Assembly (NCBI RefSeq): GCF_000151315.2
Contig: NW_011887299.1
Coordinates: forward strand, 1,202,885 to 1,266,884
Length of the DNA stretch: 64,000 nt
Direction of reading: 5' to 3'
Source of the DNA: Capsaspora owczarzaki ATCC 30864
Taxonomy: Eukaryota > Opisthokonta > Filasterea
In this document: positions 54,403 to 64,000 of the stretch, one piece after another
How the letters are laid out: the number at the start of each line of letters is the position of its first letter
Numbering within the stretch: the stretch's first letter is position 1
Program-made: the position numbers and the translations under genes
Notes under the pieces: model-generated
The model's input: the letters and a program-made list of their open reading frames with translations, nothing else
What the model was told of the DNA's origin: nothing
Database searches by the model: none

Positions 54403-55344
54403 ATGCACTTTCTCAAGCACTTTGCTCTGGTCAGCGGAGGCGCTTCCGGTGCATTGTGGCTCTGCGTAAACCAAGATACAACTACCAAGACCATTGCCAA
54501 CTATAGCACACGCCGTAGCAATCACCAACCAGGAGCAGCAGCGGATGGGACATTGAGCTCTACAGTCATCAGTGCTGCTGCTGGGCGGCGGAGAGTCGCG
54601 CTGATGCCCTCGACCGACGAGCAGCAGCAGCAGCAGCAACAGCGCCCGCCGTCATCACAAGCAGAATCGTCGGAATCGCCAAGATCATCGAGTGCTAATG
54701 CGGCTCCTGCGGTCAGAGCGCGCGGTGCTGCTGGGCCGGTCGCGTCGCTGGCCGACCTGATTGCGTCGGGCAAGGGCGGCCCGCCAGTCGGTGCAGACGG
54801 CCTCTCGCCAATGATGCGTGCTGCTGGCTATGTTGTCGTGCGACCAGGCGTCGTTCGGCTGCCGGACGGGCGCGAGATGGACGAGAAGGTGCTCTCCCAA
54901 GTCCTCGAGGCTCGCGCGCGTGCGCTGGGTCTCAAGCTGACGTCCAGGGACGGCATGGGCCAGAGCGTCGAGGATACAAACACGGACGAAGCAGAGGAGA
55001 TTCGCTCCATTTTGCGGCGGTCCATGTTCATGGGCTTGAACGAGCAGCAAACGCTCGACTTGGTCGTCTCCAAGTTTGGCCCGGAGGTTCTCATCGAGTC
55101 CAACTTTGATCTCGGCAAGGCTGCGCTCTATGCCATTCCAGGAATCATCGCTGCAAGCCTGGTGCTCGCGGCCGTCACTTCGCGGCGAGCCAAAGCGCCG
55201 CCAAAGCTGGTCGAGTACGCGGAACACCTCATTCCACCAGCCATGCCAGTTTCCGGGCAAATGCACCAGTACCTGACGAACTTGGTCACAATCCCGCCGC
55301 GGCCCTCGAGCAGGTCGGATGTTGATAACGATTCTCGCTCGTGA
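54403..55344 (+). CDS. CcmH-like membrane protein lacking the CxxC motif
   Basis: An intronless frame of 313 residues with a true ATG. The first 50 residues are poor in acidic residues and rich in Ser/Thr/Arg, which would suit a mitochondrial presequence (inference). A Gln/Ser-rich linker follows. Residues about 175-275 align with the CcmH/NrfF family: ARALGLKL, then GQSVEDTNTDEAEEIR (family: GQSI.DSNA.iA.dlR), a helix pair, and VVSKFGPEVLIES (family: v..RYG.fVL..P). One membrane helix follows (ALYAIPGIIAASLVLAAV). In cytochrome c maturation System I, CcmH reduces apocytochrome c through an RCxxCQ motif. Here that place reads LTSRDGMGQS, so both cysteines are missing. The role is therefore unclear: a structural remnant or a new job. 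Family assignment is from motif pattern only. Confidence 0.6.
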   Translation: MHFLKHFALVSGGASGALWLCVNQDTTTKTIANYSTRRSNHQPGAAADGTLSSTVISAAAGRRRVALMPSTDEQQQQQQQRPPSSQAESSESPRSSSANAAPAVRARGAAGPVASLADLIASGKGGPPVGADGLSPMMRAAGYVVVRPGVVRLPDGREMDEKVLSQVLEARARALGLKLTSRDGMGQSVEDTNTDEAEEIRSILRRSMFMGLNEQQTLDLVVSKFGPEVLIESNFDLGKAALYAIPGIIAASLVLAAVTSRRAKAPPKLVEYAEHLIPPAMPVSGQMHQYLTNLVTIPPRPSSRSDVDNDSRS

Positions 55345-55450
55345 ATGAGCATATGCCCCCCGTTGGTTTTTGTTGTTGTTGTTGAGAACAATACATCGGA
55401 TATTCCTATTTGTGAACGAGGACAGATGAACTATACCATGGATTGTACTT
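55345..55450. other. Convergent spacer, CcmH-like to NRK
   Basis: About 105 nt between two 3' ends; nothing recognisable. Confidence 0.5.
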
Positions 55451-56479
55451 TTACACTATCTTCTTAATCTCGTCTATTACAGCATCCACGATCTGCTCGC
55501 GTGGAGCATCGCCGTGAAAGCTCAAAAGGCCTGGGTGTTCAGCAATGATCTTGTGGTAGTCAATGTACCGAGGCCATACAACCGAGTCAAAGTAGTCTGC
55601 GGGATCCGGGTGCTCGCCGTAATCACGGCATTTCCGGCGCGCGCGTGCGGTATCTTGTGGCAGGTCCAGGTTGATGCACAGATCGAACGAGTCGGACAGT
55701 TGGAAGTCGGGGTGCATGACAATCAGACCTTCGCACAGCACGACATGCACTGGCCTGGCGCCGCGTGTCAACAGCACGGCTGGAGCGTCGCGTGCTTGAT
55801 GCTCTGTTGCAGATTGTGCGCACGTCGGGCACGACCGCTCCGGGTGGCGCTGGAGTTCTTCCGTTTGTTTCCTCAATGCTGCATCGTCGAACGCCCCCAC
55901 GCCTGATTTCCAGTCCAAGTCCAATCCAAGCAATAGACCGAGTATTTCAGTCGAGTTAGTTGCCACCTGGGAATGAGTGCACCTGACCAGCAGCGTTTCA
56001 TTGTTACAATCGAAATCCTTTTCGGCTGTTCCTTCGCGCATTGGAATATTCTCGTAATCCTAACCAAGCAGAAACAAACCGCCGTCAGCTCTCGAAAATA
56101 CCATACGATTGACTACATGTTGAGTTCCCTTCATTATTGACAAGCACGAGCATGATTTTTCCCGCTGCTGGTCGCTGCAACCAGATCGCAGTGCAGGACT
56201 TTTGAGCCCAAACGCTCTTCCCAGTGTTCCCCGCCCCCTTCCCCCAACCTCCCGAAAATCAGCAAACACCTTAAAGTAATCGTCTTGATGAAGCACAATC
56301 GTATGCGCCAGTCTGGCTTGGAGCGCGTCGGCCAGCGTCGTCTTGCCAGCGCACGAGAGACTGAGTGCACAATGCATCAGTCAGTCAATGGAAGAGTCTT
56401 CCCCTTCCCCTTCCTTTGGTAGGATTTTCAGAACAGACCCTGTGATGGCGACAGTGACGATGGCTGGCTTGCTCGTCAT
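55451..56479 (-). CDS. NMRK-like: Nicotinamide riboside kinase
   Basis: Exons on the minus strand: 56479-56439, 56360-56270, 56059-56008, 55902-55451; 211 residues, near the usual 199 of animal NRK1. The P-loop is built across the first intron: ITG + LSCAGKTTL. HQDDYFK follows (family HQDDFFKP), then DFDCVGAFD (family WD.P.A.D, restored by splicing the 105-nt intron 3). VVLCEGLIVMHPD (family llvEGfll), the lid with RRKCRDYGEHPDPADYFD and VWPRYIDYHK come next. It phosphorylates nicotinamide riboside to NMN in the NAD salvage route. Intron 3 is a multiple of three and has no stop, so retention would add 35 residues. Confidence 0.9.
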
Positions 56480-56648
56480 CGAAATCGCAAAACCCAAACA
56501 CTCTCAGAAATCGAGCCAAACAACAACGACAACTGAACAAACTGAGACTGAGACTGAGCGTTGTTCGCTTTCGTCTTGTTCCTGAATTTTCATTCTTCCA
56601 TACCATACGTCAGTCCTTCATTTTTTTTTTTTTTTGTTTGTTTTCATT
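56480..56648. promoter_or_regulatory. Very short divergent promoter, NRK / BLOC1S1
   Basis: 169 nt separate the two start codons; a T-rich tract lies just before the BLOC1S1 start. A bidirectional promoter is likely (inference). Confidence 0.5.
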
Positions 56649-57679
56649 ATGGCAACCTTGTCTCAGACGCTGAAGGCACATACGGCACGACAAGCGGAGT
56701 TCAAGGACGAGATTGGTACGTAATGCCGTCCCAGTGAGCCGAGCATCGGCCTGGTCGCTCACGAGGCTTTCCTTTTGCCATCATCATGAACTCTTGGACT
56801 TGCTTTTTGATTTTGGCACCTTTGAGCAGAGCGCTCGCGCAAGGCGGCCGTCGCGTCTGTCGGCGCAGTGACCAACGCAATGGTCAACTCACTCAATGCC
56901 GGGTAAGGCCCACGACTCTCTCTCTCTCTCTCTCTCTCCCTCGTCCACCAAGGAGTCTCATCGAGCACAGATAGAGACAAGCGACGGGGCAATCATGATC
57001 ACGACCCTTGGAACGGCTCCGGCTCGGGCAGTTGCATCAGCGGGCAATGGACCCGACTTGTGACCATTCAGCCAGCTTGACCAACCCCTCTCCGCCACTG
57101 ATCTCCAATTGCACCTGTTTTTGTGGATCAGAGTTGCCCAAGTCTTTAACAACCAGCGGCTACTCGAGGCGGAGTCCAAGCAGCTCCAAACGCTCGCTTG
57201 TAAGAATGCATTTTTTATTTTCTGAGTTGTTTCTGAGCTGTTTTTGTTGAATCGTACTCAAGACTTTGTTGCTTTTTGCGTTGGATGGAAATGTGCAGCG
57301 CGATACTCCAAGCAGGCATCACAATGGCTCGGCACAGTGGACGCCTTCAACCAGGCCTTGAAGGTATGGAAGTTTTAAAACAAACTCTTTGATCGCGTCT
57401 CCTGCACGTCTCACAACCCGTCCATCCGTTTTTGTCGGTGTGTAGGAAATTGGCGACGTGGAGACGTGGTCCAAGAGCATTGAGATTGACATGCGCGCGA
57501 TTGCGACCGCACTGGAATTTGTGGCGACAGGACGCGAGTCGGACAACGCCTTCACGGTCGTGCCTCCTCCACGGCCTGTTGTTGCCGAGGCCGCCAGTAC
57601 GTCCGCCACTGAGACTGCGCCAAGCAACTCGGACGCAGCTGTTGCACCGTCGGCCGACGCTGAGGTGGCATCGTCATAA
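56649..57679 (+). CDS. BLOC1S1: BLOC-1 subunit 1 (BLOS1/GCN5L1)
   Basis: Five exons: 56649-56715, 56830-56902, 57132-57199, 57299-57363, 57446-57679; 168 residues with all phases closing. The protein follows animal BLOC1S1 along its length: LKAHTARQAEFKDEIE, MVNSLNAGVAQVFNNQR, ESKQLQTLA, WLGTVDAFNQALKEIGD and SIEIDMRAIATALEFV. The C-terminal 45 residues are Ala/Ser-rich and extra. It is a helical subunit of BLOC-1/BORC, which position and form lysosome-related organelles; in animals it is also linked to mitochondrial protein acetylation. It is divergent from NRK across 169 nt. Confidence 0.95.
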
Positions 57680-58164
57680 ATTCATTGTTGCTGTTGCTTT
57701 TTTCAAAAACCCTGTCACATACAATCTTTTTGCACACATGCACAACTGCCTTGAACAATAGCAAAGATGAAACAAGAACGGATTTTGGTGTAGAATACAT
57801 TGGCTTGCGTGACAAAAAAACAAATGGGCAATGGAAATAACAACACCAGACGCAAAACCAAGTGAATCGGATGCAAAAGGGATCGGCTCCGACAAACGGA
57901 CGGGACGGGGACGGGACGTTAGAGAGGGGGGGGGAGGGACCTAGAAACACGCGAGTGGATCCAGAAATTGAACGATAGAAAACGGGGACGGGCTGAAGCA
58001 GGGGGGAGGGCCGCAGCTGAATTTTTTGACAAATGAGGTGGACGAGAAACGTCCAAAAGAACAAAAACGATTGGGAGGCCAATCGGGGAAAAGCAGGGAG
58101 AAAAATAAAGAATAGAATTAAAAGCGGGCTCACTCGCGAAGAAACACAGACCAGGGGAAGACAA
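57680..58164. other. Region between BLOC1S1 and the assembly gap
   Basis: About 485 nt, probably the 3' UTR of the G3BP-like gene (-) and spacer. It has a G run near 57924, and the short frames show no domain. Confidence 0.4.
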
Positions 58165-58264
58165 NNNNNNNNNNNNNNNNNNNNNNNNNNNNNNNNNNNN
58201 NNNNNNNNNNNNNNNNNNNNNNNNNNNNNNNNNNNNNNNNNNNNNNNNNNNNNNNNNNNNNNNN
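58165..58264. other. Assembly gap of exactly 100 N
   Basis: The round length suggests a placeholder of unknown true size. It hides the end of the G3BP-like coding sequence. Confidence 0.95.
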
Positions 58265-60619
58265 GCGGGAGCCGGGGAAGGAGCGACCACGGCCACCTTC
58301 GCGGGGAGCGCTGTCGCGGGGGCCGTTGCGGGCACCATCACCACGGGGGCGACGGTCATCACCGCGGGGGGCGTCGCGGCGCTGCTCGCGCTTCTCCTCG
58401 AGCGCAAGGGGAACGTTCTTGACAGAGACGCCAGTGGTGCGGGCAGCGGTGGCGTTCTCGGGGGTGTCAAAGTCGACAAAGAAGTTGCCCTTGGCGTTGG
58501 GGGCCGAGACGCTCTTGAAGCCAGCGACCGAGGCAAAAGCGGCAGTCAAATCAGCCTGGGTGGTGTTCTCGGGGACGCTCTTCACAAACAGGGAGCTGCC
58601 GGGGGCGGCGCGCGGGGCCTGGGTGCGAGGAGGACGCTCGGTGCCGTTGGTGGCAGCGGCAGGAGTGGCGGCAGCGGCAACCGGGGCAGCAGCAGTAGCG
58701 GCGGCGGCAACAGGAGCAGCAGCGGCAGGAGCAGCGGCAGCAGCAGCAACAGGAGCAGCAGCGGCAGCAGGGGCAGCGGCAGGAGCAGCGGGCTTCTCAG
58801 CCTTTGGCTTGGCAGCGGGCTGAGCAGCCATGCCAGCGTACGAGGTGGGCTTGACGGGCGCGGGCTTCTCGGCAGCCGGGGCGGCAGCAGTGGTGGCGGC
58901 ACCAGCGGCAGCGGGAGCAGGGCGGCGGCGTTGTTGCTGGCCAGAGGGAGCGGGCTTTTGCTCGGCGGGGGCGGCGGCAGCAGCAGCAGCAGCCTTGGGC
59001 TGCTCGGCAACGCGTGCGGGTGCGGGGGCGGCAGCGGCGACAGGAGCAGGGGCGGCAGCGGCAGCAGGAGCAGCGGCAACAGGGGCAGCAGCAACGGGGG
59101 CAGGGGCAGCAGCAACGGGCTCGGGAGCCTTGTGCTCAACAGGGGCGGCAACGGGAGCAGGGGCGGGGGCGGCAACGGGAGCAGGGGCGGCAGCAGCAGC
59201 AGCAACCACGTCAACAGCGTCGTCCTCCTTCAGGAAGCGGAAGACGTCGTTGTGCAGGTAGAAGCCGTTCTGCTGGGGAGCAAGCAGGAAAGTCTGGGCA
59301 AAGCGACGCGGGAGGCTGTTAATGAACAGGGTGCCGGTAACGAGCACGAGCACACCATCGCCGACCGTCTGGTGGGCGTCGATGCGAAGCACGACGGCGC
59401 GGGGATCGTTAAAGTTGAGCGATTCGATCTTGTTCTTGATCGCCTATTGGTTCAGAGAGAGAGAGAGAAAACAAGCAGTGAGTGAGAGTGTGGCTGAAAC
59501 AGTCAAACGGGGCGATCTTTTGATCACGGATGGTCACTCTGTCAATCCGGGTGAACGGTTGCAATGAATGTGTCGCTGCTATGGAGATCAGTCGAAAGAG
59601 GGACGTAGTAACAGCAGGATGACATCGACAACGGGGGAACAGAGATCGACTCCAGAATCGAAAAAAAAAAAAAAAAAGGTCACTGTAGAGCGAAGAGTGT
59701 GTTTTGGAGCGAACGGCATCGGGGATTGCGTATGCAGCGAGTGGGCATGCAGATGGCATCGCTTGGATCTCGCACTCGTGCAGCGGACTGCGATCGACGA
59801 GCAGCAGCAGCAAGAAGAACGGGGGGAAAAGGGAAAAAAAAAAAAAAAAAAAAAAGCGAGATCTTGAAACGCATGTGGAAAAAAAAAAATAAAAACGAAA
59901 GGCGATCGTTGACAGGTCCGCTGGGGTTGACGAGTCGCAGTGGTGGGAGAAGGCGGCAAGGAAGGGGATGTTGGGGTGGTTGAAGACAGAGAGAAGGAAG
60001 AACGGGGCTTGGATTGAACGCAGAGAACGGAAGAAGATGAAAAACGAGATCGAAGCTCAAAGAAACGCAGCGAAAGATGGATGGAAAAAAAAAAAAAAAA
60101 AAAAAAGCTGCCAATGCAAAAGCACATGGAAAAATCGAAAAAAAATCCCAAAAAAAAAAAAAAAAAAAAGATGAAGCGTTTTCGCTGTTGATGATGATGT
60201 TGGTGATGTTGATGATGATCAGTCGTCGCGGCGCACCATGGCAGCAAGTCGGCAATCAGGAAGCGGGGCATGCACGAGAAACAGGCGACCGCAGCCCGCA
60301 GCGACAGCAGCAATCAGAACGATCGCGAAAAGAGCAAAAAGCGAAAAAAAAAAAAAAAAAAAAAAAAAAAACACGTATCACCAGAGCGACCAAAAAGCAA
60401 ACAAAATCGATACGAAAGCTAAACGCTGACGCGAAGGAAATGGTAGCTTACTTCTACGCCGACGTAGGTCTGCTGATCTGACGATTGGCTCTCCTCAGCA
60501 TGGGTGAAGCTCGAGTTGTGCTTGTAGAACCGGTGCAGTTGCATGGCATCGCGGTTGAGGTACGTAAAGTACAAGTGCACAAACTGGTTGGCGATTTCGA
60601 TCGGCGTCGGGGCCGCCAT
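58265..60619 (-). CDS. G3BP-like: G3BP-like stress-granule protein (NTF2 + RRM + RGG), 3' end lost in the gap
   Basis: Exons on the minus strand: 60619-60452 and 59443 down into the gap at 58264; 449 residues are visible. The NTF2-like domain spans the intron (NQFVHLYFTYLNRDA, LHRFYKHNSSFTH; then AVVLRIDAH, RRFAQTFLLAPQQNGFYLHNDVFRF), matching G3BP closely. A 200-residue Ala/Pro-rich low-complexity stretch follows where G3BP has its acidic and PxxP parts. One RRM (SSLFVKSVPENTTQADL ... NFFVDFDTPENA) is next, then an Arg/Gly-rich tail (GGRGRSFPGSR) that runs into the N gap. Such proteins bind RNA and Caprin/USP10-type partners and nucleate stress granules. The intron is about 1 kb and carries at least six long A runs (T on the coding strand). 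Confidence 0.88.
60344..60371. repeat. Poly-A run of 28 nt in the G3BP-like intron
   Basis: One of a cluster of A runs (also near 59660, 59837, 60084 and 60149) within a 1-kb intron. Confidence 0.8.
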
Positions 60620-62085
60620 GATTTGATATGACAAAGAGGGTTGTTGGCGGTGAAACAAAGACTGAAGGTTGAGTTTTAGTTTTGGTTGGCTGGTTTTCAT
60701 GGACAAGATGTTCGAGGTGTGCCATTCAGAATAGCTCTCCTTTTCCTTTTTGTGCATGAAATTGTTTTTTGTCGTAGATGGGAAGAAACGAGAAAGAGGC
60801 ACATTAGATCTGTGAGAGTGGGTACCTTTTTTTTTGTTTTTTGTTCGTTTTTTGGTTTTTGGTCAATTGAAGCCCTCCGCTCGCTTTTCCAATTCCCGTG
60901 AGGCCTATTCTCTCCCATTCCACCATTTTATGATAGTATACCATAGATATCAATAATCCATGGCAAAAATAGGGCATGAAAATCGACCAGGTCGCGAGAA
61001 GGCGAGTTTGTTGTCAGTTAGAGCGACAATCGCCAGTTGCCCATGACACAGCATTGTCCTGTTGGCTTCTTCAACCCCCGCTCCACTTCTAATTTACTTG
61101 TGTGAAATATTTGTGCACTTGGGACGAAGGCGAACGGGATTGGCGAGACTTGACTTCACTTGGTTTTATCGCTTGTGGAAAAATTGGAGCATACCTTTTA
61201 GTCGACCTAGCGTTCATTCTTGTCATGAACTTCGCCCAAACCGTTGATTTTTAACACAACAACACCATAGATGATAGGAAAATCACAGTAAGCGAGGGCG
61301 GAGGTGTGGCTTGATGGGCGATCGTCGCTCCGCCAACTCCGAGAATTTTACTCAAATTGACCTTGTTTGTTGTCGCTCCCAACGCACGCAAGAGCACGTT
61401 CGCACTATATAATTGACTTGAAATTATATTGTGAATCACCCAGTGGTGGAACTTTTGATTTATTGGCTGGTAGAAGCGAAAAAGGGCATCACGCTAGCAA
61501 CCATTGTCGCTCAAGTCGCCAAAGCCATCGACGTTGTGCCGGGTTTCCGAGTCGACTTCGAACCCGCCAACCCTCGTAGAATTGTTTCCAGTACCCGAAT
61601 CTCTTCTGGTCCACTGAAGGAAGTGCTCGGCGTCTTGGAGAACGGGACTGGCGACTTTCAATTTTCGTGTTCCGACTGCGTTTCGAGCCTTCCGACACTG
61701 CCAGCAGCTTTGTTTCCTTTTGTAGCCAGAGAGTAAAATGGGGCGGGGTCTGTAGCAGTTGTGCTGTTGCAAAGCACCTCGAGCTCTCCAAGTTCGAGCT
61801 GTCGAACGTTGCGTGGAGAACAGCAGAAGGATTGTCCTCAACCTTCACCGCGAAACTGTGGCGTAGAAATTGACGCAAACGAGCGGACTAGAAGTTACGA
61901 AGAACGTTTGGTCAAAGAAGCAACCCTTTGTATGAGCAGACAAGTACCAATCATCAACAAGGACAATGTTATAGAGAAAGTTCAAACGCAAGGAATCCCT
62001 TCTACGCCGCCCAAACACTACTGCGTCAAAGAGCATGTTTGGGCCGGCATAAACAAAAACACGCGTATCATTTTGGTTTGCGCGT
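60620..62085. other. Intergenic region with one unassigned open frame
   Basis: About 1.5 kb between the G3BP-like start and the second tyrosine kinase stop. A plus-strand frame at about 61431-61736 has no ATG but reads smoothly (ELLIYWLVEAKKG, TIVAQVAKAIDVV), ends at TAA and follows a TATATAAT stretch near 61405. It could be an exon of an unrecognised gene. Elsewhere nothing is seen. Confidence 0.35.
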
Positions 62086-64000
62086 TTACACCATTGCGCC
62101 AATCTCGCGAATGGTCGTCCCATCCTGAAACCCTGCCAGCACCTTGACGAGCTGAGAAAAGCTCGGTCGGAACTCCGGTGTCATGTTCCAGCAACTCATC
62201 ATCATGTTGTAGAGCTCGAGCATGCAGTACTCCGGCTGCGGCAGTCGACCACCAGCTTCCACATGAGCCAGGGTATCCCGACCGCTCAACTTGCCGTAAG
62301 GCATTTCTCCGTAACAGCAGCATTCCCCTGCAACCAAACACCGCGATAAGTGACATACAAGCGCTAACTTTAGCAGAACACTGCGATACTTACAGGCTGT
62401 CACACCAAAGGACCAAACATCGGACATGGACGAGAACTTTCGGAAAGTCATTGTCTCTGGCGCCATCCACTACAATACAAGTGGATTCAACGGAATTAAT
62501 ACATGTATCAAACTCGCAACCCTTCCAAAGCAGCCATTGACCCACCTTCACGGGAAGTTTGCCACGCGTTTCCATGCGGTAGTAATCATTCTCGTCGGCC
62601 AGCTCGCGAGAAAGTCCGAAATCGGCAATCTTGACCACCATGCCTTGCCCCACAAGGCAGTTGCGAGCAGCGAGATCGCGGTGCACAAAGTGGAGCGTGC
62701 CCAGATACTCCATCCCGAGTGCAATCTGGCGAATCGCATGGATTTGCTCGTTCTCAGACCACTTGAATGACTGTTTTTTGGACTTTTGCAGCAGTGAACG
62801 CAAATCGCCGTACTGCACAAACTCGAGCAGAACGAGATGGGGCTCTGACTCGACCAAAGCCGCAAGCAGACGCACGACATTCGGATGCACAAAAGGTGCC
62901 ATCAGTTTCGCCTCGCTTTCAAAGTCCTTGCGGGATTTCTCGTCTGCATCAGACTTGAGCGACTTGACTGCAACCTGCACGGTTTCGGGCGCTGCAGGTC
63001 CAAGCAAGGTTCGCGCTCGTTCGGGCAAGCCGCTGAACGGCACTTGACCCAGTGCCACATCGCCAAAGTTTCCGCTGGCAAGGTGCTTCACAATGGTCAA
63101 GCCTTCACGAACGCGACGAGAATTGCTGCCAGCAACATAGGCGCTTTCATAGTCGTAGACCACCTCTTCTGGCGGGGCGGTCGGGATGGCTTGGTACAAA
63201 GGTTCTGGCTGCCTTTGGCCGGCTACAAAGGTTCTGGCTGCCTTTGGCCGGCTGTGGCGTAAGCTGATGAGCTGCCCTCCGCTCTATGAGCTCGCGTCGA
63301 ATGGAGCATGGAGGAGCCTGTCAGTTCCGAAGCCTCGTGATAGATGGGATTGGCAGAGTCCGTCGGTTCTGGCGTCGGATAGACGGGGCCGGCAGTGTCT
63401 TTGACAGCGTTTTTCGGTCGCGCAGCCGAACGTCGTTGCAATCGACGGCGTCGCAGCACGATCAAGACCGCTGCAATTATCGCAACAACGGCAACAGAAG
63501 CAACAGCAGCAGCGACGGCAGCTGCTGAAGATGAGGCTTGGGTGTCGCTGCTGTGTTGCACAATGGAGGATGCAACGGATGCAGCAGATGTCGATGCGGT
63601 TGATACAACAGAAGCCAACAGCACCGAGGTATCAGAACTAACAGACGCAGAAACTGCCGACGCTTGTGAGGCAATGGACGCCGAAGATGCAGTAACGATG
63701 GAAGCAATGGGCACCTCGGCACTCTCGGTGGTGCTAAACGAGGTGGCACCGCTCGGGACTGTTGGGCTGAAGTTGGTGATGGGCGTGCACGTTGGGTCTG
63801 TGCCAGCAGACCAGGATCCGGATGCTTGTGTGTTGCTGTTGCAAGTGAACGAGGAAGATCCAGCAAAGGTATAGCCAGAACGGCAAGAGAAGGAGCAGAC
63901 GGAATTCAAGGCGAAAAAGTTTGTGCAGGACATTTGGCCGTTCGTCGGAGCTGCCTTGGCAGTGCAGTAATTGTTGTTGACGACACAGACGCCAGGGTTG
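62086..64000 (-). pseudogene. Receptor tyrosine kinase with CCP/Sushi domain; frame broken by a 29-bp tandem duplication (5' end outside window)
   Basis: Exons on the minus strand: from beyond 64000 to 62546, then 62469-62394 (76 nt) and 62327-62086. The extracellular part shows a Sushi-like module (YCTAKAAPTNG, CSFSCRSGYTF, SWSAGTDPTC), a Ser/Ala-rich stalk and one membrane helix. Tyr motifs follow (PVYPTP, NPIYHEA). The kinase has LASGNFGDVALG, VAVKSLK, HRDLAARN, DFG, PVKWMAPE and WNMTPEFRPSF, all intact. Between helix and kinase a 29-bp unit occurs twice in tandem (63195-63223, 63224-63252). It shifts the frame and creates a stop after PEPL; with one copy the text would read on into YQAIPTAPPEE. 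It may be a real broken allele or an assembly error. I class it as a pseudogene only as the sequence stands. Confidence 0.75.
63195..63252. repeat. Perfect 2 x 29-bp tandem duplication
   Basis: Two identical 29-mers are directly adjacent, starting at 63195 and 63224. The length is not a multiple of three and the unit lies in coding sequence of the kinase gene. Confidence 0.95.

Noticed and set aside
61540-61580. tRNA-like T-loop (GGGTTCGAA on the minus strand)
   Set aside because: No matching acceptor stem, D-loop or anticodon arm around it.
63195-63252. The second 29-mer as an intron
   Set aside because: A GT...AG reading within it would be only 22 nt and does not restore the frame.
1-64000. 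CRISPR arrays, bacterial operons, rRNA genes
   Set aside because: None seen; gene structure is eukaryotic with spliced genes throughout.

Overview
This window is eukaryotic nuclear DNA from a small, intron-bearing genome, most likely a unicellular relative of animals (a holozoan protist; a filasterean such as Capsaspora would fit, which is an inference). The grounds are the gene set and its structure. Two single-pass tyrosine kinases, a PICH/ERCC6L-type SNF2 protein, a KDM4-type JmjC demethylase with double Tudor, a G3BP-like protein, BLOC1S1, GORAB and a MyTH4-FERM myosin occur together. Introns are mostly 70-600 nt with GT-AG ends, intergenic spaces are short, and non-coding DNA is full of long poly-A/poly-T runs. 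Exon models below were built by hand from reading frames and splice sites; each multi-exon model closes in phase.

Layout, left to right. 1-2241 (+) is the 3' part of a cell-surface GH18-like protein. 2619-8036 (-) is a large membrane polysaccharide synthase fused to an extracellular glycosidase-like and a CBM9-like domain. 8037-10783 holds no gene I can support. 10784-12533 (-) is a PTB-type splicing regulator. 13751-16043 (+) is an auxin-efflux-carrier-family transporter. 16269-24954 (-) is a 13-exon myosin VII-like motor with two MyTH4-FERM modules and a MYND zinc finger inside the second FERM. 25678-30553 (-) is a KDM4-like demethylase, divergent from a ZnT zinc transporter (30900-33116, +). 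Arginase (33485-35598, +) and a DNAJA-type Hsp40 (35881-37923, +) follow.

Next come two co-oriented Golgi genes, COG7 (38179-41549, -) and GORAB (41678-43091, -). A 5'-truncated LINE (about 43402-46185, -) with a 10-bp target-site duplication separates them from PICH (46775-52171, +). A tyrosine kinase (52346-54123, -) is divergent from a CcmH-like protein that lacks the CxxC motif (54403-55344, +). Nicotinamide riboside kinase (55451-56479, -) is divergent from BLOC1S1 (56649-57679, +). A G3BP-like protein (-) is cut by a 100-N assembly gap. The window ends in a second tyrosine kinase (-), whose frame is broken by a 29-bp tandem duplication between membrane helix and kinase domain.

The neighbours do not form one pathway. 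Three divergent pairs share short intergenic regions, and COG7 and GORAB are both Golgi trafficking factors. The most unusual items are the MYND-in-FERM myosin, the cysteine-less CcmH-like protein, the synthase-hydrolase fusion and the duplicated 29-mer in the receptor kinase.
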